A stretch of DNA of 28,614 nucleotides from CAXSDR01 sp964236445 (GCA_964236445.1 CAXSDR010000042.1:1-28614); one strand, 5' to 3'; positions 1 to 7,338 are shown, counted from the stretch's first letter. Translations and numbers: made by a program. The notes: generated by a model from the sequence alone, not told the origin.

Positions 1-439
1 CGGCGTCCAGTCGCGCCACCAAGTCCTGAACCTCAGTGCGGATCGCGCGTGGTGTCGTACGCAGACTGGCAGTCAACGCTTGGGTGAGCCCGACACCGTT
101 GCCGAGCACACCGGACAGGCCGTGCGTCCACTGCTGCAGCGCCCCAGCCCGGGTGATCGCCTGCTTAGGTGCCTTCGCGGCACCGATGAGTGACGGCACG
201 ACCGCTGTCATCACTGCGGCGACGATGCCGCCGAGCAGCCAGCCAAAGATCGCCCACACGGCCATCCCGACCACGACGGAGCCGCCGGCCCGCAGCCAGG
301 TGTCCCGCTCGATCGTGCGCCGCTTGCGGACGGGTCGCGGTGTCTTGTCCACCACGTCAGCAGGAATCAGGCCGAACACCATCAGGAAGACGCCGGCCAG
401 GACCATGCCGCCGCACACGAGCGCCAGCAGCGCGATCAC
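1..439 (-). CDS. TadB-like type II/IVc secretion membrane protein (partial, 3' end off window)
   Basis: Reading the reverse complement from a GTG at 439 gives an open frame of 146 codons running off the left edge with no stop. The GTG overlaps the stop of the CpaF-like ATPase gene (GTGA), so the two are translationally coupled. The N-terminus has a hydrophobic segment (residues 1-26, VIALLALVCGGMVLAG...), a basic stretch (KTPRPVRKRR), then two further hydrophobic segments (about 51-85) and a soluble part containing LQQWTHGLSGVLGNGVGL, which resembles the start of the cytoplasmic T2SSF domain of TadB/TadC proteins. In the Tad family, TadB and TadC form the inner-membrane platform next to the TadA ATPase. 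The assignment rests on this pattern and on the position directly after CpaF. TadC and pilin genes would be expected further left, outside the window. Confidence 0.7.
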   Translation of the reverse strand, partial: MIALLALVCGGMVLAGVFLMVFGLIPADVVDKTPRPVRKRRTIERDTWLRAGGSVVVGMAVWAIFGWLLGGIVAAVMTAVVPSLIGAAKAPKQAITRAGALQQWTHGLSGVLGNGVGLTQALTASLRTTPRAIRTEVQDLVARLDA

Positions 440-2046
440 GAGTGCACCGACCGAAGCCGGTTGACGCTGTGCAGCGGCATGGCCCAGGAGTGATCCGACT
501 GCAGCGACCAGTTGCGGTCATAGCCGGCGCGCACCAGCCGGCGCTGTAGCTCCTCAGACGGCTGATGCGCGTACCTTGCCCGCCCGTCCGGGCCGGGCGC
601 GAAGATGCTCGTGCCGGAGGCCTGGTTGTCCGACAGCTGGACCTCGAAGATCTCCGACACGTACCGCTGGCGCCGCCCGCCGGTCAGGTCTCGCTCGTCG
701 AGGACCTCGACCTGGACGACCAGGTCGATGCTCTGGCTGACTTGGCGGTAGGCGAAGATCGGAGACACTGCGCCGTTGGCAGGCGACATCATCATTGTTA
801 CCATTCGCTCAATCGCCATACGCCCCGAGGTTGAATGGATAGTCGAGAGCGATCCGTGAGCGGCCTGCATTGCCTTGCAAGCTGCCATAACCTCAGGCCC
901 GCGCATTTCTCCAACAATCACGCGGCTAACTGTCTTACGCAGACATTGCAGCAGCAGCCATTCCAGGTCGAACTGGCCGACCTTTCGCCCGTCAGCGCCG
1001 CGCTCCTCCGAGCCCGGCCTGGCCTCTGCGGCCCACAGCCGGGGATGCAGCTCAGGGAAGCTGCGCAGGAACAGCTCGTGATCGGTCTCGAGCGTGGCGA
1101 TCTTCTCGTTCCAAGGAATGCAGTGGCACAGCGCACGGGTTAGTGTCGTCTTCCCGGCGCCACCTTCCCCGCTGATGATGATGTTCAGATGCGCCTTCAC
1201 CGCGGCGCTCAGGAACTCGGCCATGCCTTCGCTGAGCATGCCCAGTTCCACGAGCTTCTTGAGGTCAGCGAACTTCTTGGAGTGCAGTCGGATGTTGACG
1301 TCCGGCGGGCCCCCGAGCCATGCCGTGGCGTTGATCCGCGCGATGTCACCGATGCTGAGGTCCAGCGCCGGCGACGAGGGGTTGAACGCTCGCTCTCCGG
1401 ATCCATGGTGAGCCGCCAGATACTGCAGGAACTCGATGAGTTCCTCGTCCGAGTCGGCGATCGCCGGCCCGCGACGCAAATGGCCGCCCTCTACCTCGAG
1501 CCACACGGGCTGGCATCCGCAGACGTCGATGTTGTCGATCGTGGGGTCGTCGACGAGCGGCTGCAGCCGGCCCAGGCGGAACGCCGCATCGAACACCGCC
1601 TGGCGCAGCGCGTCCTCCTCAGCGGGCGTACGCGAGACCAAACCGGTCTGGGACTTGCTCAGCGCGTCTTCGCGCACCACCTGCGCGACGATGCCGCGGC
1701 CGATCTCCAGGCGGTCCTCGGGGCTGATGCCCTCACGGTTGCCCACCCGCTCGGCGAGCTGATTGGCCACCGAGCGTCGCAGCTGGCGTACCAGCGTCCA
1801 GTCCAGGGACACCTCGACCGAGAGCTGCCTCAGCGCCGCCGCCGACGTAACGGGCTCGTCCACCACGCCAGGTGCCGGCGTAGGGGCGGGCGCAGGCGAA
1901 GGTGCCGGCGCGGGCAGCGACGCGTGCGGGGCCGCCCATGGCGGCGTCACCACGGGTTGAGCCGGTGCTGGGATCGGGCCGGCGTCGACGAGCTCGTGGA
2001 CCCGGCGAAACATCGGCAGACCAGCGATGCCGTTTCCGTCAGCCAT
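436..2046 (-). CDS. CpaF/TadA-family secretion ATPase
   Basis: 536 aa hexameric secretion ATPase of the VirB11/CpaF class, expected to power assembly of a Tad (type IVc) pilus or related export at the cytoplasmic membrane. Residues 1-65 are a Pro/Ala-rich linker (PAPAPSPAPAPTPAPG). The N-terminal domain follows (about 75-280), including the DDPTIDNIDV stretch typical of CpaF proteins. The Walker A motif is GEGGAGKTT at 293-301; an acidic loop ATLETDHEL lies near 317-325; Walker B is RVIVGE at 375-380; the His-containing HGSLSTIHS is at 397-405. All core ATPase motifs are intact. The start overlaps the end of the TadZ-like gene by 8 bases and the stop overlaps the TadB-like GTG, so it sits mid-operon. 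The longer, Pro-rich N-terminus is common in actinobacterial plasmid-type members. Confidence 0.93.
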   Translation of the reverse strand: MADGNGIAGLPMFRRVHELVDAGPIPAPAQPVVTPPWAAPHASLPAPAPSPAPAPTPAPGVVDEPVTSAAALRQLSVEVSLDWTLVRQLRRSVANQLAERVGNREGISPEDRLEIGRGIVAQVVREDALSKSQTGLVSRTPAEEDALRQAVFDAAFRLGRLQPLVDDPTIDNIDVCGCQPVWLEVEGGHLRRGPAIADSDEELIEFLQYLAAHHGSGERAFNPSSPALDLSIGDIARINATAWLGGPPDVNIRLHSKKFADLKKLVELGMLSEGMAEFLSAAVKAHLNIIISGEGGAGKTTLTRALCHCIPWNEKIATLETDHELFLRSFPELHPRLWAAEARPGSEERGADGRKVGQFDLEWLLLQCLRKTVSRVIVGEMRGPEVMAACKAMQAAHGSLSTIHSTSGRMAIERMVTMMMSPANGAVSPIFAYRQVSQSIDLVVQVEVLDERDLTGGRRQRYVSEIFEVQLSDNQASGTSIFAPGPDGRARYAHQPSEELQRRLVRAGYDRNWSLQSDHSWAMPLHSVNRLRSVHS

Positions 2047-2809
2047 GCGAAAGCTCCTCCCCCATCGTTGCCAGCGGAGTCAACAGCCGCGTCCGTTCCT
2101 GCAGGAACTCGCCGAGCTGCTCACAGACCCCGCGCAGACTGCGCGTGAGTGTCGAGCCGACCTTCTTGTCGTTCATCAGCAGGGCGCGCGCGGCGCGCGG
2201 CTGCCACGCCACCGTTGCCAGTACCGGGCATTCCAGGACCGCCTCGATGTCTTTCTTGGTGTGGCTGTGGGGACGGTCGGGGCCCACGACAACGACGGCC
2301 ACCTCGCCGTAGTGCTTAAGCACCTGCAGCGCGCCACGCGCCGCGGCGATGCCGGGCAGATCACCGCGCAGCACCAGCACCTGCAAGTCTGCCGCAGCGA
2401 GCAGCGCGTGAGCCATGTATGCGGCCCCTACCCGGCCGACGTCGACCACGGACGTGATGCCCTGATCAGACAGCTCCCGCAGGAAGTGCCCTGCCGGCTC
2501 CCACAGCTCGGCCGCGGCCGCCGCCTGCGTCACGTCGCCTACGCCCAGCAGAGTGCTGCGCTCGGGCGCTAGGGCCTCGAGCTGGGGCCAGAACGACTGC
2601 GCCAGGTCGCCGTAGCGAGCGGCGATCGCCAGCTCGAGGACACCTTTGCCTGCATCGACACGCCCCGCGTAGAACGTCGGCCGCAGGTCACTGCCCGCGG
2701 GATCGGCCTCGACGAGGATCGTGCGCCCAGGCCACAGCGCCGCAACGCCCAAGGCGGTCGTCGTCACGCCAGGCGAATGCTTCGCCGAGGCCAGCGCGAT
2801 GATCGCCAT
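2039..2809 (-). CDS. TadZ/CpaE-like P-loop (MinD/ParA superfamily) protein
   Basis: 256 aa. The N-terminus MAIIALASAKHSPGVTTTAL followed by TILVEADPAGSDL (about 30-43) is the layout of MinD/ParA-type ATPases: deviant Walker A then the Asp of switch I. The loop reads AKHSPGVTTT (9-18), keeping the signature lysine K10 but replacing the usual GKT by GVT, so the catalytic P-loop lysine is absent. TadZ/CpaE proteins with degenerate P-loops are known and act in polar localisation of the Tad apparatus rather than in DNA partition. Position between the SAF-domain gene (1-3 base junction at 2809-2811) and the CpaF gene (8 base overlap) supports TadZ rather than a second ParA. Whether it hydrolyses ATP cannot be told from sequence. 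Confidence 0.78.
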   Translation of the reverse strand: MAIIALASAKHSPGVTTTALGVAALWPGRTILVEADPAGSDLRPTFYAGRVDAGKGVLELAIAARYGDLAQSFWPQLEALAPERSTLLGVGDVTQAAAAAELWEPAGHFLRELSDQGITSVVDVGRVGAAYMAHALLAAADLQVLVLRGDLPGIAAARGALQVLKHYGEVAVVVVGPDRPHSHTKKDIEAVLECPVLATVAWQPRAARALLMNDKKVGSTLTRSLRGVCEQLGEFLQERTRLLTPLATMGEELSHG

Positions 2810-3486
2810 CAGTGAGCCCGCGAGTTGAGCACCAAAGCCACTCGACCCGTCGCCACCATCGAAGCGAGCATCCGCGCGTTCTCATCAGCTGCCGTGACGT
2901 TGACCGTCGTCAGATCCGAGCTGTCGGACTTCGTCACCGACACCACCGTCGCGATCACCGGATCAGGCGCGGTCAACGGTGCGTCGTCGTCCGCCTTCGG
3001 TGTGAGCACGATGCCGACTCGGTCACCAGGCATCAAGTCCACCGACGGCAGCTGGTTCGCCTTTAGAGCGATACCGACCACCGACTGGCCCTTAGCCGGC
3101 AGCAGCTCCGAAGTGACGGTCCCCGGCGTGAGCAGCGCACCGGCGGTGAGATCAGCCTTCGCGCGCAGCCCGATCATGCTCGCCAGCTGCGCCGCCGGGA
3201 CGCTTGTCACGCCAGACCCAAGACCGACAGACGTGACACCAAGATCACCTCGCCCGATGACGTCACCACGGGCCACCGTGTGCGTCACGACGATGACCGC
3301 CGACTTGTGCCCGCTGGACACCACCAACGCTGCGGTCGCCAAGCCACCGATCACGAACAGTGACAAGCCGATACCCGCGGCAGCGAGCGGCCGGCGCCGA
3401 TTACGAACCGGCGGCAACATCGGTGCGGGCGCGAAACCGTTGAGCGGCGCAGCTGTAGCAACAGCAGGTGTTGCGGTCTTAGCCAT
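2809..3486 (-). CDS. SAF-domain CpaB/RcpC-like pilus assembly protein
   Basis: 225 aa from the ATG at 3486, chosen because a GAGGGGA Shine-Dalgarno lies 8 bases upstream; the in-frame GTG at 3507 would place that site inside the gene. A cytoplasmic Pro/Ala-rich start is followed by one membrane segment (roughly 37-58, AAGIGLSLFVIGGLATAALVV) and an extracytoplasmic SAF domain, recognisable from VIVVTHTVARGDVIGRGDLGV and AKADLTAGALLTPGTV, then a β-rich C-terminal part (VDLMPGDRVGIVLTP, ATVVSVTKSDSSDLTTVNVT). CpaB/RcpC proteins are envelope components of Tad pili; in Gram-positives they are thought to sit outside the membrane. Its stop shares bases with the TadZ-like start, so the genes are co-translated. 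Confidence 0.8.
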   Translation of the reverse strand: MAKTATPAVATAAPLNGFAPAPMLPPVRNRRRPLAAAGIGLSLFVIGGLATAALVVSSGHKSAVIVVTHTVARGDVIGRGDLGVTSVGLGSGVTSVPAAQLASMIGLRAKADLTAGALLTPGTVTSELLPAKGQSVVGIALKANQLPSVDLMPGDRVGIVLTPKADDDAPLTAPDPVIATVVSVTKSDSSDLTTVNVTAADENARMLASMVATGRVALVLNSRAH

Positions 3487-3527
3487 GTGTGTTGTCCCCT
3501 CGATCACCAGCCCCGCAGGGCAAGCGG

Positions 3528-4409
3528 CTACTGGTTGATGGCCTGCATCTCACCGACGCGGATGTGGACCGTTGAGCTGCGTGTCTTGGTGTCCGACCCG
3601 GAGTTGGGGCCGGTCCACGTGATGCCGTACGTCGCCGTCGCCGTCACGTCGTACTCGCCCGGCTTCACAAACGTGTAGCCACAGTCCGGTGACGATGCAG
3701 AACCGAACGAGTCCTCATAGACGGTTCCGGGCGTCGTGCACGTGACCTCGTCCCCGTTGCCCATCGACCACACCACCTGTGTGACCTTCGCGTGCGCCGT
3801 CTCCACCACAGTGCCGGCGGTGGCAGTGGCCGTGGCCGTGCCCCAGGCGCGATCCCGTGTCCACATGTAGATCGGCAATCCCACCAGCCCCATCTTGTGA
3901 GGCCCGGGCTCCGGAACGATCCCGATCAGCGGTGCCGGGTAGGACAAGCTGTCGACCGCGTGCTGCGCGACCACCGCCGGATTCGGCGGAGGAGGAGGAC
4001 CAGGCGTGACCGGGGTTCCGGGAGGAGGCGGCGTGCAGGTCGCACCCAGGCCGCCGTTCACAAGCCCGTCACCCTGGCAAGGCATCGTGCAAGGTCCTGA
4101 GCTGTTCTGCGTGCACAACGGCGGCGGCGGCGTCACAGGCCCTCCCCCACCGGTGTGGCTGCCGCCTCCGTGATTACTCGCGTCGCCGGTCAACCCTCCA
4201 CCGAGGTGGTTGCCGCTAGGGGTCTGGTTACCTCCTGACCCCGGCGTTACTGCAATCACGTTGCAGGTCCCGAGGCCGCAGTTGGTCTGTCCGCTTCCTC
4301 GCGGGTGCGGGGGCGGCGTCGGCTGGTTGTCGCCCGCAAACGCGGCGCCTACCGGTGACAGCACGAGACACAGAAGCAGCCCGACCGTCAGTGTCCATCG
4401 CCTCAGCAT
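3528..4409 (-). CDS. Secreted Pro/Gly-rich protein with PKD-like C-terminal domain
   Basis: 293 aa from the ATG at 4409. The start is chosen because it begins a clear signal peptide (MLRRWTLTVGLLLCLVLSP, predicted cut after AFA near residue 25) and overlaps the stop of the upstream lipoprotein gene by 7 bases. A low-complexity Gly/Pro/Cys-containing spacer (about 26-150; four clustered Cys-containing patches) precedes a globular region (about 165-290) with WSMGNGDEVTC, SSPDCGYTFVKPGEYDVTAT and a β-strand end STVHIRV. The GDG-like turn, the YTF...PGxYxVTATATY strand and the paired cysteines resemble PKD/Ig-like β-sandwiches found in actinobacterial proteins encoded beside Tad-type ATPases. It is probably a surface component or scaffold of the apparatus; exact role unknown. 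Confidence 0.75.
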   Translation of the reverse strand: MLRRWTLTVGLLLCLVLSPVGAAFAGDNQPTPPPHPRGSGQTNCGLGTCNVIAVTPGSGGNQTPSGNHLGGGLTGDASNHGGGSHTGGGGPVTPPPPLCTQNSSGPCTMPCQGDGLVNGGLGATCTPPPPGTPVTPGPPPPPNPAVVAQHAVDSLSYPAPLIGIVPEPGPHKMGLVGLPIYMWTRDRAWGTATATATAGTVVETAHAKVTQVVWSMGNGDEVTCTTPGTVYEDSFGSASSPDCGYTFVKPGEYDVTATATYGITWTGPNSGSDTKTRSSTVHIRVGEMQAINQ

Positions 4410-5026
4410 GTGGTCGCCCCGGTGTAGTCCTGAGTTAGCTTTGTGATCAGCCATTTATCGGACTCGCTGAGACGCTCTACGGTCACCTTTGTAGGGACCC
4501 TTGTCGGCCCGGTCTTGACCGACTTGCCTGCTGCGTCGGTGATCGTGATGTGAGAGTTGTCGCTGCAGTCTGCAAGATGCACGACGAGGTCAGTTGTAGA
4601 GACCACCGTGGGGTTCAAGATCAGTTGACCAGACAAGGTCTGGTGATTTGTCTTGAGGATCTGGATCTCCTGGTCAGCGCTGTTGAGCACGCTTCCCGGC
4701 GCAGCGAACGATGCCAGGTCTAGCCCAGCGGTCGACCCCTTGTGCGCGGCAACGAGTTCACGCCGGGTGAACTCGCGGTAGACGGCGATCGCCGCTGGGC
4801 CGGGTGCGAGCGACGGGGTCGGTGTCGCGGTGACGGAAGGCGTCGGGTTCGTCCCAGGACTGCTGCTGGCAGAGCAACTGGTCGTCAGGAGAGCACTGGC
4901 AGCGAAGAGCGCCGTGAGAAGTAGAGCGCGTGCGGAGATGGCGTTGCTGAGTGCGCTCGGCGTCGTGACTCTCGGCGGGTGACTCCTCACACGCTGTATG
5001 AAACCGGTGCTAGGGCGGGTGTTCAT
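4403..5026 (-). CDS. Predicted lipoprotein at the head of the Tad operon
   Basis: 207 aa from the ATG at 5026, which has GGGGAG 10 bases upstream; longer in-frame starts back to 5128 exist but lack a better ribosome site. A basic N-region (about 35 aa, unusually long) leads to a hydrophobic segment (ALLLTALFAASALLTTSC) with a lipobox LTTSC, so Cys51 is the likely lipidation site. A Ser/Thr/Pro linker follows, then a ~120 aa domain beginning AIAVYREFTRRELVAAHKG and ending SDKWLITKLTQDYTGATTC, an α+β pattern like NTF2-type small lipoproteins of actinobacterial mobile elements. It is the first gene of the leftward operon, overlapping the next gene. Function unknown; an anchor or assembly factor for the Tad complex is an inference from context. 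Confidence 0.68.
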   Translation of the reverse strand: MNTRPSTGFIQRVRSHPPRVTTPSALSNAISARALLLTALFAASALLTTSCSASSSPGTNPTPSVTATPTPSLAPGPAAIAVYREFTRRELVAAHKGSTAGLDLASFAAPGSVLNSADQEIQILKTNHQTLSGQLILNPTVVSTTDLVVHLADCSDNSHITITDAAGKSVKTGPTRVPTKVTVERLSESDKWLITKLTQDYTGATTC

Positions 5027-5198
5027 GTTCCGGTGACTCCCCTGTGGTGCCGTCTCATATCGTCGACCGTTGGGCAAAGCGCTGGTCGAAGTCAACTCAG
5101 TAGCCGAGTGATCCGGCGTTGGAGACACTCAGTCCGCATCCTTTGTGATCGCACGTCATGACCTCCACTCGACACGACGAATGTCGCGAGGTGTGCAT

Positions 5199-5227
5199 TT
5201 GACGCTATCACCCTCTTCATGCATCAT
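5199..5227 (+). promoter_or_regulatory. Candidate parA promoter
   Basis: TTGACG (5199-5204) and CATCAT (5222-5227) are separated by 17 bases, a fair match to the housekeeping promoter of actinobacteria (TTGACn-17-TAnnnT is only partly met at -10). The operator-like repeats begin directly downstream at 5228, where a bound protein would block transcription. No other good -35/-10 pair is visible before parA. Confidence 0.4.
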
Positions 5228-5305
5228 GCAAGTAAGCGCGCATACTTGCTGGCTTGTAGACAACCCTACGCGTCAGCAAGTTGGCTCGCATGCATGCTTG
5301 CTACC
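5228..5305. repeat. Iterated CTTGC/GCAAG inverted repeats (operator or centromere-like)
   Basis: Several overlapping palindromes lie upstream of parA: GCAAGTA (5228-5234) pairs with TACTTGC (5243-5249); ACTTGCTG (5244-5251) pairs with CAGCAAGT (5274-5281); in the spacer lies TGCTGGCTTGTAGACA (5247-5262); a further GCATGCATGCTTGC follows near 5289-5302. The 16-mer recurs with one change at 22980-22995. In plasmid partition loci such iterated sites at the par promoter are bound by the small DNA-binding partner (here probably the RHH protein downstream), giving autoregulation and sometimes serving as the centromere. Confidence 0.65.
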
Positions 5306-5366
5306 GGAGTCCCTGGGTGCTAGGCAAGAGGCCGGGCACCGATCCACACGAAAGAGGGTGAGCCGC

Positions 5367-6179
5367 ATGGCTCAGCGCTATGCGTTCGGCAACCACAAGG
5401 GAGGCGTGGGCAAGACCGCCGTGGTGGTGCAGCTCGCCGCCACCCTTGCTGCCAAGGGCAAGCGGGTGCTCGTTGTTGACCTCGATGCGCAGGCGACCGC
5501 ATCGCGCCGGCTGGGGGTGCCGCGGTTCGACCCCAACCAGCCAACGGTGACCATCTCGGAGGTCATCAAAAGCGGGGGAGAAGGCGTGGCGCGGCAGGCG
5601 ATCGTCCCGGCCGGCTGGGACGATCCGACGGCGGAACTCATTGACGTGTTACCCAGCCGCTTCGACCTCGAGAACCGGGTGTCGGAGGCGGGGACCGTCG
5701 GAGCCGTCGTTCGGCTACGCAAGGCTTTGCAGGGCGTCGATGCCGACTACGACTACACGTTCTTCGACCTACCGCCGAGCCTGGGTCACCTGACCCAGCT
5801 GGGCCTCGTGTCCGCCGATGCCGTCATCCTCGTCACCGAGCCGGAGTACGACAGCATCGAGGGCGCGATCCGGCTCCGCGACTTCGTTCACACACACGCG
5901 GCTGACATTGGCGCCCCGAACCTTGGCATCGCCGGCGTGATCGTGTCCAAGCGCACGCGGATCAACGCCCACACCTACCAGCTCGAGCAACTCCCGCAGA
6001 TCTTCCCTCCAGAAGCGATCTGGACGCCGTACATCCCGGACTACAGCAAGATGGCCGACGCCAACGAGGCAGCCCTGCCCGTCACCGCGCTACGAGGCAG
6101 CCGCGCCGTCGCGGACCTGCGCACCGCCTTCGGCGACCTTGCCGACCGGCTCATCTCCATGCAGGACGTGGCCGCGTGA
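5367..6179 (+). CDS. parA: ParA-family partition ATPase
   Basis: 270 aa from the ATG at 5367 (GAGGG 8 bases upstream; an in-frame GTG at 5358 lies too close to that site). It has an intact deviant Walker A KGGVGKTA at 11-18, switch I in VLVVDLDAQATASRRLG, and Walker B in YTFFDLPPSLG. The absence of an N-terminal HTH makes it the short type of plasmid ParA. It would bind ATP and nonspecific DNA to move plasmid copies apart, working with a centromere-binding partner. The downstream RHH-type gene starts within its stop codon (GTGA), and the upstream region carries repeated palindromes, together forming a standard partition cassette. MinD-like or CobQ-like functions are less likely given this arrangement. 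Confidence 0.93.
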   Translation: MAQRYAFGNHKGGVGKTAVVVQLAATLAAKGKRVLVVDLDAQATASRRLGVPRFDPNQPTVTISEVIKSGGEGVARQAIVPAGWDDPTAELIDVLPSRFDLENRVSEAGTVGAVVRLRKALQGVDADYDYTFFDLPPSLGHLTQLGLVSADAVILVTEPEYDSIEGAIRLRDFVHTHAADIGAPNLGIAGVIVSKRTRINAHTYQLEQLPQIFPPEAIWTPYIPDYSKMADANEAALPVTALRGSRAVADLRTAFGDLADRLISMQDVAA

Positions 6180-6484
6180 CCAAGCCAGCGGCTCGACCGC
6201 AGCCTGAGCGCCGAAGCCCAGTCCCCACGTCGGGCATCGGCGCACCCCCGCCGCTCTACCCCTCAGTCGAGCGGATCGTGCCTGGAGCAGGACAGACAAG
6301 CAGTGCGCCCGCAGCACCGAAGCCGCGGCTCGAGATGCTCAGCACCCGCGTCCCGCTAGACCTCAAGCGTCAAGTCAAGGTGAGGGCCGCACTACTCGGC
6401 ATCGACATGCAAGACGCAGCGCGGGAAGCGTGGAGCGCGTGGCTGGACGCCCACCCCGAAGCAGGGGCTGCAGCCGAGTCGTAA
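6176..6484 (+). CDS. Small ribbon-helix-helix-like partition partner (ParB-like)
   Basis: 102 aa; the GTG start overlaps the parA stop by 4 bases. Residues 1-48 are Pro-rich and probably disordered. The C-terminal half (about 50-95), EMLSTRVPLDLKRQVKVRA followed by ALLGIDMQDAAREAWSAWL, matches the β-strand/helix/helix pattern of ribbon-helix-helix DNA-binding proteins. In plasmid par loci of this size the second gene encodes the centromere-binding protein and autorepressor. The palindromic repeats on both sides of the operon (5228-5305 and 6491-6520) are its obvious candidate sites. No canonical HTH ParB domain or CTPase motif is present. Confidence 0.8.
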   Translation: MTKPAARPQPERRSPVPTSGIGAPPPLYPSVERIVPGAGQTSSAPAAPKPRLEMLSTRVPLDLKRQVKVRAALLGIDMQDAAREAWSAWLDAHPEAGAAAES

Positions 6485-6490
6485 CTAAGG

Positions 6491-6520
6491 CAAGCAAGCC
6501 TGCTTGTAAACAAGCAAACA
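6491..6520. repeat. CAAGC/CTTGT palindrome downstream of the partition operon
   Basis: Directly after the RHH gene lie CAAGCAAGC (6491-6499) and the near-perfect palindrome TGCTTGTAAACAAGCA (6501-6516; 7-base arms around AA). It shares the CTTGTAnACA core with the sites at 5253, 22986 and (inverted) 23635. Candidate centromere or operator. The rest of 6521-6719 holds no gene that I can support. Confidence 0.6.
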
Positions 6521-6719
6521 AACGCTGAGATCTCGCCGAGGGTTGCCGTGTCTGAACTAGCCGAGTCAGTGCGCTTTACCCCCGTATGACCCACCAGTGG
6601 AGCGCGCCGCCAAGGACGACGTCCAGTGAGGCGATGCGACACGCCGAGAACCGAAGATCCCACAGCATGGCAGTCGCGTCTTACAGAGTGGCAACTCAAC
6701 GACGACCGGGAAGGCGATC

Positions 6720-7163
6720 ATGTCCGTGCAGCCAGAACTCGACGAGAACCGACTCGTCTCGTTCCACGAGGCTGCAAGGCGCCTTCGGTTGTCCAGGGGA
6801 CAGCTGGCTGATGCTGTGCTCTGGCACGGGATTCCCACTGAGCGCGCCGGGGACCTCGCCATCTGGGCTCGCGACGTCGAACGTCTCGCCGACTTCCTCG
6901 CCGTTGACAGCCAGCCAGCTCGGCGCAGTAGCCCGCTGCCACCAGCTCTCAACCGGCTCGTCTGGCTGCTCGCCGACTGGGGCGGCTCCGCCCGACAGTT
7001 CGAGATCGCACAAGCTATCGGCACCCCTACACCTGCTGTCTCGACCCAGCTCAAAGAGTTGCGGCTCCGGGGCTACGTCTCCAGCGTCGGGGGTCTTGGC
7101 GCACTGCATGAGCTCACAGCACTGGGCCGCGAGCACGTGTCGAAGGAGCGCAGACCGGTGTAG
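6720..7163 (+). CDS. Winged-helix DNA-binding protein
   Basis: 147 aa from the ATG at 6720, preceded by GGGAAGG at 5 bases. The N-terminal part (about 10-60, VSFHEAARRLRLSRGQLADAV ... GDLAIWARDVERLADFL) looks like an excisionase/MerR-type HTH that pairs a helix-turn-helix with a short tail. The C-terminal part (about 75-140, LNRLVWLLADWGGSARQFEIA then STQLKELRLRGYVSSVGG) is a MarR-like winged helix. It therefore probably has two DNA-binding modules. It lies alone between the partition operon and the replication gene, followed at 12 bases by a strong hairpin. A role as regulator of replication or transfer is inferred from position only. Confidence 0.6.
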   Translation: MSVQPELDENRLVSFHEAARRLRLSRGQLADAVLWHGIPTERAGDLAIWARDVERLADFLAVDSQPARRSSPLPPALNRLVWLLADWGGSARQFEIAQAIGTPTPAVSTQLKELRLRGYVSSVGGLGALHELTALGREHVSKERRPV

Positions 7164-7175
7164 GCCCAAAAGTAA

Positions 7176-7226
7176 GAGGGTCCGTCCCCGGTTCTGGCTG
7201 ACCACCAGGACTGGGCACGGACCCTC
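7176..7226. terminator. Strong long hairpin after the winged-helix gene
   Basis: A 10-base perfect arm (GAGGGTCCGT 7176-7185 with ACGGACCCTC 7217-7226) continues after one mismatch into an 11-pair inner stem (7187-7197 with 7205-7215, including two G-U pairs) and a 7-base loop. It starts 13 bases after the stop at 7163. No U-tract follows, so it would be an I-shaped actinobacterial terminator; an origin-associated structure is an alternative. Confidence 0.6.
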
Positions 7227-7233
7227 ACACCAA

Positions 7234-7301
7234 GACCCGGGCTAGCCAACCGACCAAAGCCGTTAGCCCGGAGTCAGCGCCCTGTTGTCGCAGGTGCTGA
7301 C
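7234..7301. repeat. Two further hairpins upstream of the replication gene
   Basis: GAC-CCGGGCTA (7234-7244) pairs with TAGCCCGG-A-GTC (7264-7275), an 11-pair stem with one bulge. GTCAGC (7273-7278) pairs with GCTGAC (7296-7301) and extends inward with CCTG/CAGG and small bulges. The two structures share bases 7273-7275, so they cannot both be complete. No gene is seen from 7164 to 7490. Confidence 0.5.
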
Positions 7302-7338
7302 GAGAACTACGTGTCGTCCCCATCACAAGGACTTCCAC

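Larger units (their letters stand above)
5027..5366. promoter_or_regulatory. Divergent control region between the Tad operon and parA
   Basis: A 340-base stretch with no convincing gene, separating two divergent operons. Its base composition is clearly richer in A/T than the flanks between about 5195 and 5300. It holds a candidate parA promoter and a cluster of CTTGC/GCAAG repeats (listed separately). For the leftward operon a TTGACT hexamer reads on the minus strand at 5095-5090, but I see no matching -10 at good spacing, so that promoter is not placed. Confidence 0.6.

Noticed and set aside
2039..2809. Second partition ParA
   Set aside because: The P-loop lacks GKT and the gene lies inside the Tad operon without a ParB-like partner; TadZ fits better.
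5228..5305. CRISPR-like repeats
   Set aside because: Units are short, overlapping and palindromic with no regular spacers; they fit operator or centromere sites. No CRISPR array or cas gene is seen in the window.
7176..7301. tRNA or other named RNA gene in the hairpin region
   Set aside because: No cloverleaf, no T-loop sequence at the right place and no CCA-type end; the stems are simple hairpins.
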